Assembly: GCF_007829885.1 (NCBI RefSeq)
Contig: NZ_VIWW01000001.1
Coordinates: 2,852,001-2,916,000 of the forward strand
Reading direction: 5' to 3'
Source: Streptomyces brevispora
GTDB taxonomy: Bacteria; Actinomycetota; Actinomycetes; Streptomycetales; Streptomycetaceae
Length of the DNA: 64,000 nucleotides
The notes under the pieces were generated by a model that was not told the origin of the DNA, did no database searches, and was given only the letters and a program-made list of their open reading frames with translations. Positions 56,019 to 64,000 of the stretch are shown one piece after another (the stretch's first letter is position 1; the number at the start of each line of letters is the position of its first letter). The position numbers and the translations under genes were made by a program.

Positions 56019-56489
56019 ATGGGAACCCACCGCACCACGCTGCCCGGAGTCGGAGTGCAGTACGACTACACGACCGAGTCGGGCCAGCACATCTCCGTCG
56101 TCGTGCACTACGACGGGCGCCGGTTCATCGGGTTCTACGACCAGGACGATCCTGATTCGTGCACGCTCTCCGTACCCCTGACTCCACAGGAAGCGACCGG
56201 GCTCGCCCACCTCATCGACGCCGCGCCGATCGACGCCGTACGGACCGAGGGCATTGATCTGGTCACCGAGCACATACCGCTCGGGACGCGTTCCCCGTAC
56301 GGCGGCCGGCTGCTCGCGGACACCCGGGCTCGGACCCGGACCGGGGCGTCGATCGTGGCGGTTCTGCGTACGCACAGTGCGCATCCGTCACCTGGGCCGG
56401 ACTTCCGGCTGGCCATCGGGGACACACTCGTCGCCGTCGGTACCCGCGAGGGCGTGGACGCGCTCTCCGAAATCATTGCGGAGGGCTGA
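56019..56489 (+). CDS. KhtT-like regulatory subunit of a cation/proton antiporter
   Basis: A 156-residue protein with an N-terminal domain (GVGVQYDYTTESGQHISVVV) and a C-terminal TrkA-C/RCK-C domain (GASIVAVLRTHSAHPSPGPD then FRLAIGDTLVAVGTREGVDA). Such subunits gate KefB/KhtU antiporters and bind nucleotides such as c-di-AMP in Bacillus KhtT. GGAGG precedes the ATG. The antiporter gene begins 3 bases after its stop. Confidence 0.9.
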   Translation: MGTHRTTLPGVGVQYDYTTESGQHISVVVHYDGRRFIGFYDQDDPDSCTLSVPLTPQEATGLAHLIDAAPIDAVRTEGIDLVTEHIPLGTRSPYGGRLLADTRARTRTGASIVAVLRTHSAHPSPGPDFRLAIGDTLVAVGTREGVDALSEIIAEG

Positions 56490-56491
56490 CC

Positions 56492-57766
56492 GTGCACGAC
56501 ACGACCGCACTGCTGGTGGAGCTCGGCTCCGTCATTCTGGGGCTGGGCATCATCGGGCGGTTCGCCGGGCGAATAGGGCTCTCGCCGATCCCCCTCTATC
56601 TGCTGGCCGGGCTCGCGTTCGGGGACGGCGGGCTGCTGCCGCTCGGGGCCAGCGAGGAGTTCACCGCCGTCGGCGCCGAGATCGGTGTCATCCTGCTGCT
56701 GCTCCTGCTGGGGCTGGAGTACAGCGCCAGTGAGCTTGTCACCAGTCTGAAGACGCAATACCCGTCCGGGGCCGTGGACTTCGTGCTCAACGCGACGCCG
56801 GGGGCCGTCGCCGCACTGCTGCTCGGGTGGGGCCCCGTGGGGGCCGTGGCGCTGGCCGGGGTCACCTGGATCTCGTCGTCCGGGGTGATCGCCAAGGTCA
56901 TGGCCGACCTGGGGCGGCTCGGTAACCGGGAGACGCCCGTCATCCTCGGGGTCCTGGTCATCGAGGACCTTTCGATGGCCGTCTATCTGCCGCTGCTCAC
57001 CGCGATGCTCGCGGGCGTGGGCTTCGCCGGAGGCAGCATCGCACTGCTCGTCGCGCTCGGCACCGTCGGGTTCGTGCTCTATCTCGCGCTGCGGCACGGG
57101 CGGCTGATCAGCCGGGCCGTGTCCTCCGACAATCCGGAGATGCTGCTGCTCGTCGTGCTCGGGCTGACCGTCCTGGTCGCCGGGGTGGCCCAGCAGTTGC
57201 AGGTCTCCGCGGCCGTCGGAGCGTTCCTCGTCGGCATCGCGCTCTCCGGAGAGGTCGCGGAGGGGGCGCGCAAGCTGCTGACGCCGTTGCGGGATCTCTT
57301 CGCCGCCGTCTTCTTCGTGTTCTTCGGGCTCTCCACCGATCCCACGCAGATCCCGCCGGTGCTGCTCCCGGCCGCGCTGCTGGCCGTCGTCACCGTCTTC
57401 ACCAAGATCGCCACCGGCTGGTACGCGGCCCGGCGGGCCGGTATCGGATCGCGCGGGCGCTGGCGGGCCGGCGGCACGCTCGTCGCGCGCGGCGAGTTCT
57501 CCATCGTCATCGCCGGTCTGGCCGTGGCGACCGAGCCCCGCATCGGCCCCATCGCCACCGCGTACGTCCTGATCCTCGTCATCGTCGGCCCGCTCACCGC
57601 GCGCTGGACCCAGCCCGCCGTCGCGAAGATCCAGGAGTGGCGCGGCAAGGACGACCGGGCGGCCACCCGGACCGGTAACGGCAGCGGCAGCGACGGTGGC
57701 AGTGGCGCTGTTCCTGCCGCCCGGGTGCCCTCGTCGCAGGAGGAGTTGGCTCCGACCGCCGACTGA
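56492..57766 (+). CDS. CPA2-family K+(Na+)/H+ antiporter (KefB/KhtU-like)
   Basis: A 424-residue membrane antiporter with about twelve segments: LGIIGRFAGRIGLSPIPLYL, TWISSSGVIAKVMADLGRLG, VLVIEDLSMAVYLPLLTAML (the conserved ED pair) and GEVAEGARKLLTPLRDLFAA. It lacks the C-terminal RCK domain of KefB, consistent with gating by the separate KhtT-like protein. Role: K+ or Na+ efflux in exchange for protons during alkaline or osmotic stress. The C-terminal ~40 residues are Gly/Ser-rich. Confidence 0.92.
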   Translation: MHDTTALLVELGSVILGLGIIGRFAGRIGLSPIPLYLLAGLAFGDGGLLPLGASEEFTAVGAEIGVILLLLLLGLEYSASELVTSLKTQYPSGAVDFVLNATPGAVAALLLGWGPVGAVALAGVTWISSSGVIAKVMADLGRLGNRETPVILGVLVIEDLSMAVYLPLLTAMLAGVGFAGGSIALLVALGTVGFVLYLALRHGRLISRAVSSDNPEMLLLVVLGLTVLVAGVAQQLQVSAAVGAFLVGIALSGEVAEGARKLLTPLRDLFAAVFFVFFGLSTDPTQIPPVLLPAALLAVVTVFTKIATGWYAARRAGIGSRGRWRAGGTLVARGEFSIVIAGLAVATEPRIGPIATAYVLILVIVGPLTARWTQPAVAKIQEWRGKDDRAATRTGNGSGSDGGSGAVPAARVPSSQEELAPTAD

Positions 57767-57770
57767 ACCG

Positions 57771-58322
57771 TCAGCCGTCCTGGGGGGCGGCGGGGTCGGG
57801 TGCCCAGCCCAAGGGGTACGCGTCCGCGCCGCCCCCGGACACGTCCGGCTCACCGCCCGCCGCGGCGAACGCCGTCAGCGCCTCGATCAGGGCGGACCGT
57901 TGCTCCGGCGCGAGGCGTTCGACGATCGAGGCGACCTCCCGGCGGCGGCCGGCCGTGACGTCCTCGACCAGTTGGAGCCCCTCGGGGGTCACCCGCAGCG
58001 CCGTCTCCCGGCGGTTGGCCGGGTTGATCTGCCGTTCGGCCAGACCGGCGACGATCAGCCGGTCGAGCATGCGCATCGCGGTCGACGGATTGACGCCCAG
58101 CCGTTCGGCGAGCGAGACCAGCTTGGCGTCCCCGTGCGTGGCGAGGACCACGAGCAGCCGGAACTGCGGCAGCGTCACCCGGTCCTCGAACGCCGCCAAT
58201 GACCGCGCGGAGACGGCCACCAGCAGCCTCGACGCCGTCAGCACCGCCCGTGTCACCGCATCGACGTCGTCCCTGCCCTGGGCAGACGGTCGTTCCTCAG
58301 ATGCCTGTTCGTGCGCGGCCAT
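57771..58322 (-). CDS. MarR-family regulator
   Basis: A 183-residue dimeric repressor with winged-helix core (TLPQFRLLVVLATHGDAKLV, SLAERLGVNPSTAMRMLDRL, RQINPANRRETALRVTPEG). The C-terminal 30 residues are a Pro/Gly/Ala tail. It is convergent with the antiporter (4-base gap) and divergent from the deazaflavin-dependent oxidoreductase, whose promoter carries the palindrome GTGCAA-CGT-TTGCAC. The site just before the ATG is close (AGAGG), so a start at 58358 is an alternative. Confidence 0.88.
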   Translation of the reverse strand: MAAHEQASEERPSAQGRDDVDAVTRAVLTASRLLVAVSARSLAAFEDRVTLPQFRLLVVLATHGDAKLVSLAERLGVNPSTAMRMLDRLIVAGLAERQINPANRRETALRVTPEGLQLVEDVTAGRRREVASIVERLAPEQRSALIEALTAFAAAGGEPDVSGGGADAYPLGWAPDPAAPQDG

Positions 58323-58360
58323 GCCTCTTTGTACCGTGCCGGGGGGTGGTGCCCTCACCC

Positions 58361-58420
58361 GGGCCGGGCCGGGTCAGTCCGGGCCGGGCCGGGTCAGTCC
58401 GGGCCGGGCCGGGTCGGGCC
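58361..58420. repeat. Three 20-bp tandem repeats (GGGCCGGGCCGGGTCAGTCC)
   Basis: Two perfect copies and a third that diverges after 15 bases, in the MarR-oxidoreductase intergenic region just upstream of the MarR start. Confidence 0.85.
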
Positions 58421-58466
58421 GGAACACGAAGCGCCGAACCCGGCACCGGCCCCGCGGCGTGCGAAC

Positions 58467-58498
58467 CTGCGGGTGTGCAGACCTGCGCACGCCCGCAG
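58467..58498. repeat. GC-rich hairpin in the MarR intergenic region
   Basis: CTGCGGGTGTGC can pair with GCACGCCCGCAG (12 bp, one G-U) around an 8-nt loop. It may attenuate one of the divergent transcripts or be incidental. Confidence 0.35.
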
Positions 58499-58551
58499 AC
58501 CCGCGGGGGTGCAGGCCTGCGGCGTGCGACGGTGGCGTACATCTTTGGTTT

Positions 58552-58566
58552 GTGCAACGTTTGCAC
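58552..58566. promoter_or_regulatory. Likely MarR operator
   Basis: GTGCAA-CGT-TTGCAC is a perfect 6-bp inverted repeat ending one base before the oxidoreductase GTG. The position would block initiation, and MarR sites are usually palindromes of this size. No ribosome binding site is present between, suggesting a leaderless mRNA. Confidence 0.5.
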
Positions 58567-58567
58567 T

Positions 58568-59176
58568 GTGACGCATCCATCCGCAGCTTCGTCCGACCCC
58601 AGGCCCCCGGCCGCACCGGTCACCCAGGTCACCCCCGTCACCTCCGTCACCCCGACCGCGCCAGCAGCGGCGACCGCCCCGACCGCGCCAGCAGCGCCGT
58701 CCGGCTGGCGGCGTACCGTCGTCCGGCTGCCCGTCCATATGTTCCGGGCGGGGCTCGGGCCGCTGTTCCGGGGGCGCCTGCTGCTCCTCGTCCACACCGG
58801 GCGCGCCTCGGGGCAGCCGCGCCGGACCGTCGTCGAGGTCGTCGAGGCCGCGATGGTGGACGGCCGGCGGAGCTGGACGGTGGCGTCCGGGTTCGGGCCC
58901 GCCGCCGACTGGTACCGCAATCTGCAACGTACGCCGCAGGCCACCGTTCAGGTCGGCCGCCGGTTCCACGCGGTGACGGCGGCCGAGCTGCCGGCCGAGG
59001 AGGGCGGCGAGCTGATGGTGCGGTACGCACCCCGCCACCCCCGGGTCGCGCGGCGGCTCTGCGCGTACCTGGGGTTCGCGGTCGACGGCAGCGCGGAGGG
59101 CTACTGGACCGTGGGCGAGTCCCTTGCGTTCGTACGCCTGACGGAGGGCGCCCGGACCGCCGGGAACGATCGCTGA
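58568..59176 (+). CDS. Deazaflavin (F420)-dependent nitroreductase-family protein
   Basis: A 202-residue protein of the Ddn family: residues about 60-195 read LPVHMFRAGLGPLFRGRLLL, LVHTGRASGQPRRTVVEVVE, TVASGFGPAADWYRNLQRTP and ATVQVGRRFHAVTAAELPAE, a split beta-barrel that binds F420. Residues 1-55 are a Pro/Ala/Thr-rich tail. Ddn-type enzymes reduce quinones or xenobiotics with F420H2. The GTG has the palindrome instead of a ribosome binding site upstream. The tail may be partly artificial if a later start is used. Confidence 0.88.
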   Translation: MTHPSAASSDPRPPAAPVTQVTPVTSVTPTAPAAATAPTAPAAPSGWRRTVVRLPVHMFRAGLGPLFRGRLLLLVHTGRASGQPRRTVVEVVEAAMVDGRRSWTVASGFGPAADWYRNLQRTPQATVQVGRRFHAVTAAELPAEEGGELMVRYAPRHPRVARRLCAYLGFAVDGSAEGYWTVGESLAFVRLTEGARTAGNDR

Positions 59177-59185
59177 GCGCGGCGG

Positions 59186-60685
59186 TCAGGCCCGTACGGT
59201 GGCGGGTTCCTCCGCCGTCAGGCGGGGCTGTGGCACGCCCCTGCGGTAGAGGGTCCCCGTGACCAGCAGTCCGACGACGAAGAAGCCCGCGGACCACCAG
59301 TACGCGGTGGAGTAGCTCTCCAACTGGGCCTGGGCGACGGCGGCCGGGGTAGGCCGGCGGCCGGCCAGGTAGTCGGCGGCCGCGCTCGTGGCGAGGGTGT
59401 TCAGCAGCGCCGTACCGATGGAACCGCCCACCTGCTGGCTGGTGCTGACCATCGCCGAGGCCACTCCGGCGTCCCGGGCGGCGACCCCGGCGGTCGCCAG
59501 GTTCATCGCGGTGGCGAAGACCATGCCCAGCCCCAGCCCCAGGCAGATCAGCGGGGGCAGCACATGGGCGAAATAGGTGCTGTTCAGGTCCAGGGTGGTC
59601 AGCCACGCCATGGCGGCCGCCGCGAGGCCCATGCCGAACGGCACGATCGGTTTGGCGCCGATCCTCGGCACCAGCAGGTTGGTCGTCGTCATGGACGTCA
59701 CGATCATGACGACGACCATCGGCAGGAACGCCAGACCGGTGCTGACCGGCGAGTAGAACAGGCTCTTCTGCAGGAAGTACGTGAGGAACAGGAACACCCC
59801 GAACATGCCGCCGCCGGAGATGAACATCCCGATGAACGACGCGGCGCGGTTCCGGTCGAGCACCACCCGCATCGGCAGCAGCGGATGCGCGGCCCTGGTC
59901 TGCCACCGGGCGAACGCCGACACGAGCACCGCACCGGCCACCAGGAATCCCCAGGTGTCGGGTGAGCTCCATGGATGTGTCTCGGCCCTGGAGAAGCCGA
60001 ACACGATGCAGAACAGTCCGGCCGAGACGAGGACAGCCCCCGGGACGTCGAGCTTCGGGCGGTCGGCGGGCGCACCGGCAATGAGCAGGCGCCGGCCGCC
60101 GGTGAAGGCGACGAACGCGAACAGCAGGTTCACGTACAGGCACCAGCGCCAGTCCAGGTACTCGGTGAGCACCCCGCCGAGCAGCAGGCCCACCGCGCCG
60201 CCCGTGCCGGCGATGGCCCCGTAGATCCCGAAGGCCTTCGCCCGCTCCTTCGGGACGGTGAACGTCGTGGTGAGCAGGGAGAGCGCGGCCGGGGCCAGCA
60301 GTGCGGCGAACATGCCCTGGAGGGCGCGGGCCATGACCAGGATCTCGAAACCCGGGGCGGCGCCGCCGATTGCCGAGGCCACCGCGAAGCCGACCAGTCC
60401 GGTCAGGAACACCACCCGGCGGCCGACCAGGTCGGCGATCCGGCCGCCGAACAGCAGCAGCGAGCCGAAGGCCAGGGCGTACGCCGTCACGATCCACTGG
60501 CGGTTCCCGTCGCTGAAGCCGAGGTCCTGCTGGGCGGAGGGCAGCGCGATGTTCACGATGGTCGCGTCGAGTACCACCATCAGCTGGGCGAGCCCGATCA
60601 CCCCCAGCACCCACCACCGGCGGGACGGGCCGCGTTCGTCCGCGGTCCTGGCCGTTTTCCGTGGCTGCCGCGCGTGTCGGGCCAT
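59186..60685 (-). CDS. DHA2-family (EmrB/QacA-like) drug exporter
   Basis: A 499-residue MFS transporter with fourteen predicted segments. Signatures: LAQLMVVLDATIVNIALPSA (motif D1), GGRIADLVGRRVVFLTGLVG (motif A), ARALQGMFAALLAPAALSLL (motif B) and GAIAGTGGAVGLLLGGVLTE (motif C, antiporter type). It should expel hydrophobic or cationic compounds with proton exchange. I chose the ATG behind GGGAG; an in-frame ATG 18 bases upstream is possible. It lies downstream of the PucR-type gene on the same strand, which may regulate it. Confidence 0.92.
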   Translation of the reverse strand: MARHARQPRKTARTADERGPSRRWWVLGVIGLAQLMVVLDATIVNIALPSAQQDLGFSDGNRQWIVTAYALAFGSLLLFGGRIADLVGRRVVFLTGLVGFAVASAIGGAAPGFEILVMARALQGMFAALLAPAALSLLTTTFTVPKERAKAFGIYGAIAGTGGAVGLLLGGVLTEYLDWRWCLYVNLLFAFVAFTGGRRLLIAGAPADRPKLDVPGAVLVSAGLFCIVFGFSRAETHPWSSPDTWGFLVAGAVLVSAFARWQTRAAHPLLPMRVVLDRNRAASFIGMFISGGGMFGVFLFLTYFLQKSLFYSPVSTGLAFLPMVVVMIVTSMTTTNLLVPRIGAKPIVPFGMGLAAAAMAWLTTLDLNSTYFAHVLPPLICLGLGLGMVFATAMNLATAGVAARDAGVASAMVSTSQQVGGSIGTALLNTLATSAAADYLAGRRPTPAAVAQAQLESYSTAYWWSAGFFVVGLLVTGTLYRRGVPQPRLTAEEPATVRA

Positions 60686-60812
60686 GGTGCGGATCTCCCT
60701 CATTGCGCACGCCGCCGGAGTCCCCCGACTGGTCACGCTAGGCGGCCGTCGGCCTCCCCGCATGCGGGGCGTGGCACCGGGGCCGGCACAAGGAGGGCGC
60801 GATCCGCGCGGC

Positions 60813-61898
60813 TCACAGCTCCTTCGCGGGCCAGTCCATCAGCCGGGCCCCGATCACCGCCGTCTGCAGGGTGTAGCGGTGCATCGGGTCGGACGGGTCG
60901 GAGCCGGTCAGCTGGTGTATCCGCTCCAGCCGGTAGGTCAGGGCGCGCACGCTCAGCGCCAGCCGGCGGGCCGTCTCGGCCGCGACGCAGCCGGACTCGA
61001 AGTACACGGACAGCGTCTTGAGCAGCGGTTCCGCGCCGCCGCGCGCCTGCTGGAGCGGGCCGAGTTCGCTGCGCACCAGATCGGACATCGCCTGCCGGTC
61101 CCGGGTCAGCACCGGGTAGACCAGCAGATCGGCGGAGTACAGCACCGGATCGTCCAGGTCCATCCGGTCGGCCAGATCGATCGCGTCGAGCGCCTCGTCG
61201 TAGGACTGGACGACACCGCCGGGGCCCCGGTGGGCGCGGCCGACGGCGACCCGGCCGCCGTCCGTCGCCGCGTGTGCCTGCTTGGCGAAGTACCTCAGGA
61301 CGTCGGGCTGGTGGCCCGGTGCGATGCAGATCAGCCGTCCGTCCTTCGTCGTGATGAGGATCTTGCGGCCGCTGAACCGGGCCATCAGCGCCGCCTCCAC
61401 CTGCCGCGGCACGGCGTCCGTCTCGGTGTAGGCCTCGGGGCCCGCGGCCACCGCCACCGCGTGGGCGCGGGAGAGCCGCAGCCCGAAACGGGTGGCGCGC
61501 TCGGCGAGCCGGCCCAGGTCGCTGCGCCCGTACAGCAGATCGTCGATGAACTCCCGGCGGGCCGCCTCCTCCCGCCGCACGGTGAGCCGCTGCGCCCGCT
61601 CGAAGCCCTCGGCGAACGCGTCGACCGCCTGTTCCGCGGCGGACAGCACGCTCTCGGTCACGGCGGCCACGGCGGCCGGCGTGGCGCCGGGGGCGGCGGT
61701 CGGCCAGGCGGTGCGGGTCAGGGCCAGGTGCATGCGGACCAGGGCGCGCAGTTGGTGTCCGGCCTCGGCGGCCTGCCTGCCCAGGGCACGCCGGACCTCC
61801 AGCTCCTCCCGGGTAAGCCGGCGTCCGGTGACGGCGACCTCGCCCAGGATGCGGGCGTAGCCCTCCAGAAAGCTTTCGGAAATCTCCGGCTCAGGCAC
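60813..61898 (-). CDS. PucR/CdaR-type regulator
   Basis: A 361-residue regulator. The N-terminal part is helical (RRALGRQAAEAGHQLRALVR); the middle (about 160-290) resembles the GGDEF-like CdaR domain; the C-terminus has the PucR helix-turn-helix (LLKTLSVYFESGCVAAETAR, RLALSVRALTYRLERIHQLT). These proteins usually activate catabolic or efflux genes. GGGAGG precedes the GTG. It is 127 bases upstream of the exporter gene. Confidence 0.88.
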   Translation of the reverse strand: MPEPEISESFLEGYARILGEVAVTGRRLTREELEVRRALGRQAAEAGHQLRALVRMHLALTRTAWPTAAPGATPAAVAAVTESVLSAAEQAVDAFAEGFERAQRLTVRREEAARREFIDDLLYGRSDLGRLAERATRFGLRLSRAHAVAVAAGPEAYTETDAVPRQVEAALMARFSGRKILITTKDGRLICIAPGHQPDVLRYFAKQAHAATDGGRVAVGRAHRGPGGVVQSYDEALDAIDLADRMDLDDPVLYSADLLVYPVLTRDRQAMSDLVRSELGPLQQARGGAEPLLKTLSVYFESGCVAAETARRLALSVRALTYRLERIHQLTGSDPSDPMHRYTLQTAVIGARLMDWPAKEL

Positions 61899-62204
61899 GT
61901 GCCCGCCTCCCGTTTCTGATTCGTTGCTGACTTTTACACAACGCATATGTCCCGGTGCCGGTGCCCGGCATCGAGGGCGGGGAAAGATTGCCGGATTCCG
62001 GCAGTGCGACAGCCCGGTCCGGAGTGACACGATCCTGTCAGCACCAACCGGGGGGCCACGGGGGAATCACGGGGGTGCACGGGGGGCGGGGGAAGACCCG
62101 GCTGCTGCGGTGCCGCTCACGGCGGTACGGCGGCAGCCAGGTCATCGCCGGTCCGCGCGCAGGCGCCGGCAGTGCTGTCGGCCGGACGGCAGGGGGTGGA
62201 ACCG
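61899..62204. other. Divergent intergenic region with a small palindrome
   Basis: It separates the PucR-type gene from the NfeD-like gene. At 61989-62003 TGCCGGA-T-TCCGGCA forms a perfect 7-bp inverted repeat, a possible operator. No gene seen. Confidence 0.4.
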
Positions 62205-62864
62205 ATGCAGGAGTTCCTGACGGCGACGTTGTCCTTCCCAGCCGTTCTGTTCGCCGCGGCGCTGGTCGTCGTGATCGCCTTCTGGCTGCTCGTCCTGGTC
62301 GGCGCGGCCGACCACCACTCCTTCGACACGGACCTCGACACCGACCTGGCCGGGGTCGGCGGTGTGCCGGTCTCCGTGTCTGTGTCCGTCATGGTGGCCA
62401 TCGCCTGGTTCACCTCGCTGACCGGTTCGGTCCTGCTGCACCGCAGTACCACCACCGGCACCACCCGGGCCGCGCTCGCCTTCGGCATCCTCGCCGGCGC
62501 GCTGCTGATCGCCTGGGCCGTGGTGCGGGTACTGGTGCACCACTACCGCCGCTTCTTCCCGGACCAGCCGCCGCCATCCCGCCAGGACTTCCTGGGCCGG
62601 GTCTGCACGGTCCGTACCGGCACGGTCGGTTCGGACTTCGGCCAGGCCGAGGTCGCCGCGGCCGACGGGTCCACCGCGATCGTCCAGGTGCGGCAGTTGC
62701 GGCCGGACGACACGGAGCTCACCGCGGGGAGTTCGGGACTGCTGTACGCGTACGACGACGAGGGCGAGTTCTTCTGGGTGTCGCCGTACGACAGGGCGCT
62801 CGACCCGGGACCGCCGAAGCCGCCGCCCACGCAACGGCGTGCGGCTCCCGGCCACACCGCCTGA
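62205..62864 (+). CDS. NfeD/YqiJ-like membrane protein (flotillin partner 2)
   Basis: A 219-residue protein with membrane segments at about 11-33, 56-77 and 86-110 and a C-terminal OB-like domain (FLGRVCTVRTGTVGSDFGQA then EVAAADGSTAIVQVRQLRPD). Between the first segments it has an acidic loop (DTDLDTDLAGVGG). Layout and position before a flotillin gene fit YqiJ, the partner of YqiK in E. coli. A C-terminal Pro-rich tail follows. GGGTGGAA precedes the ATG. Confidence 0.82.
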   Translation: MQEFLTATLSFPAVLFAAALVVVIAFWLLVLVGAADHHSFDTDLDTDLAGVGGVPVSVSVSVMVAIAWFTSLTGSVLLHRSTTTGTTRAALAFGILAGALLIAWAVVRVLVHHYRRFFPDQPPPSRQDFLGRVCTVRTGTVGSDFGQAEVAAADGSTAIVQVRQLRPDDTELTAGSSGLLYAYDDEGEFFWVSPYDRALDPGPPKPPPTQRRAAPGHTA

Positions 62865-63015
62865 GCCCCGCGGCCCAGCCGCACCACAACCGCACCGCCG
62901 CGCGCGGCACCGGTCCGCACCGCCCCGCCCCGCCCGGCTACGGCGTGGCGCCCGGACGGGGCGCCGTGCCCCCTGAACCTCTCATTTTCCGTACCACCAG
63001 CCGCCAAGGACTGTC

Positions 63016-64000
63016 ATGGAAGCCATCTCCTTGGGCCTCGGCCTGCTCATCGCCGTGGTCCTGCTCATCGCGATCGCCCTGCTTGTGATCGTCACCCGGC
63101 TCTTCCGCAAGGTGGAGCAGGGCAAGGCCCTGATCATCTCCAAGACCAAGAAGGTCGATGTGACCTTCACCGGTGCCGTCGTCCTGCCGGTGCTGCACAA
63201 GGCCGAGTCCATGGACATCTCGGTGAAGACCATCGAGATCCGGCGCACCGGGCGCGAGGGCCTGATCTGCCAGGACAACATCCGCGCCGACATCCACATC
63301 ACGTTCTTCGTACGGGTCAACAAGACCGTCGAGGACGTCATCAAGGTCGCCCAGGCCATCGGGACGGAACGGGCCAGCGACAAGGTCGCGATCCAGGAGT
63401 TCTTCGCCGCGAAGTTCTCCGAGGCGCTGAAGACCGTCGGCAAGCAGCTGGACTTCGTCGATCTGTACACCAAGCGCGAGGAGTTCCGGGACCGGATCAT
63501 CCGCGTCATCGGCACCGATCTGAACGGCTACCACCTCGACGACGCCGCGATCGACTTCCTCGAGCAGACGCCGATGGTGCAGCTGGACGGCGCCAACATC
63601 CTTGACGCACAGGGCATTCGGAAGATCACCGAGCTGACCGCGATCGAGCACGTGCGGACCAACGAGTTCCAGCGCACCGAGCAGAAGGAGATCACCCGGC
63701 AGGACGTCGACGCGCGGGAGACCATCCTGGAGCTGGAACGCCGCCAGGCCGAGGCCGAGATCAAGCAGCGCCGCGAGGTCGAGACGCTGCGGGCCCGTGA
63801 GGAGGCGGTGACCGCCCGGGTCCAGGAGGAGGAACGCCTCGGTGCGCAGAGCGCGTTCATCCGGACCGAGGAGCAGCTCGGCATCCAGCGGGAGAACCAG
63901 GCGCGGGAGATCGCCGTCGCGCAGAAGAACCGTGAGCGTGTCATCGCGGTGGAGAACGAGCGCATCGAGAAGGACCGGATGATCGAGGTCATCGGGCGCG
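63016..64000 (+). CDS. Flotillin-like SPFH protein 2 (YqiK type), 3' end outside window
   Basis: The visible 328 residues hold an N-terminal anchor (GLGLLIAVVLLIAIALLVIV), an SPFH domain (about 30-210, VEQGKALIISKTKKVDVTFT, EIRRTGREGLICQDNIRADI) and the start of a Glu/Arg-rich coiled coil (ARETILELERRQAEAEIKQR). The domain keeps a Cys (C91) not seen in flotillin 1, and resembles YqiK more than FloT. AAGGA precedes the ATG. Transcribed with the YqiJ-like gene, 151 bases downstream. The coiled coil and C-terminal tail run beyond the window. Confidence 0.9.
   Translation, partial: MEAISLGLGLLIAVVLLIAIALLVIVTRLFRKVEQGKALIISKTKKVDVTFTGAVVLPVLHKAESMDISVKTIEIRRTGREGLICQDNIRADIHITFFVRVNKTVEDVIKVAQAIGTERASDKVAIQEFFAAKFSEALKTVGKQLDFVDLYTKREEFRDRIIRVIGTDLNGYHLDDAAIDFLEQTPMVQLDGANILDAQGIRKITELTAIEHVRTNEFQRTEQKEITRQDVDARETILELERRQAEAEIKQRREVETLRAREEAVTARVQEEERLGAQSAFIRTEEQLGIQRENQAREIAVAQKNRERVIAVENERIEKDRMIEVIGR

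Noticed and set aside
49625..64000. A phage-defence island based on flotillin and NfeD
   Set aside because: No nuclease, helicase or cyclase partner is present; membrane-domain organisation explains these genes.

Overview
The window is high-GC DNA with GC-rich third codon positions, GTG starts, 4-base gene overlaps and a gene set typical of Streptomyces: a carbonic anhydrase lipoprotein, polyprenol-phosphate-mannose synthase, paired FluC channels, an SCO5918-type protein next to a DEAD-box helicase and cold-shock protein, and a 6C-like small RNA. I see no complete tRNA or rRNA. It reads as a chromosomal accessory region turning into more ordinary chromosome to the right.

Region 1 (1-8.5 kb) is an accretion zone. 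Five copies of the 3' half of a tRNA-Gly (anticodon loop TTCCCAA through the acceptor stem) lie at about 0.6, 1.6, 5.4, 6.9 and 8.4 kb. At least four are followed by a terminator-like hairpin. Between them sit a PIN-domain toxin-antitoxin pair, a flavoprotein, a CSD-like protein, a lipoprotein carbonic anhydrase, a Cys-rich protein, unknown genes and a kinase with a disturbed 3' end. This is the pattern left by repeated integration at one tRNA gene.

Region 2 (8.5-30 kb) mixes intact genes (metallophosphoesterase, DUF4259 and SUKH proteins, a large PA14/FnIII secreted protein, an alkylsulfatase, an FtsX/ATPase/TetR exporter operon, an OYE reductase, a PGRP amidase, a Dpm-like synthase, a FluC-DUF190-FluC operon) with gene remains (DUF234 ATPase, PQQ-type propeller, integrase and XRE fragments). 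Its most unusual gene is a single ORF joining ArsR, the first part of an ACR3 transporter and ArsC, divergent from an ArsI/CadI-like gene across a perfect 15-bp inverted repeat.

Region 3 (30-48 kb) holds the cold-shock group, a GH5-like hydrolase, a MerR protein, a 6C-like RNA with its own promoter and terminator, and a four-gene block (XRE regulator, ImmA/IrrE metallopeptidase, MAB_1171c-like membrane protein, PAP2 phosphatase). Then come an epimerase, a two-component system divergent from a glycosyltransferase/TIGR04282/methyltransferase operon, and a truncated GAF-SpoIIE phosphatase.

Region 4 (48-64 kb) has a peroxiredoxin, two separate NfeD/flotillin membrane-scaffold loci, a KhtT/KefB-like K+/H+ antiporter pair, a MarR/DDN-type oxidoreductase pair, a DHA2 exporter and a PucR-type regulator. 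An IclR-MHS transporter-SnoaL catabolic cassette lies between two tiny orphan type I-E CRISPR remnants with 29-nt repeats and 32-nt spacers. No cas genes are in view.

The best candidates for something undescribed are the XRE/ImmA/MAB_1171c/PAP2 block behind the 6C-like RNA, the ArsR-ACR3-ArsC fusion, the TA pair framed by a duplicated tRNA-derived site, and the split CRISPR remnants.
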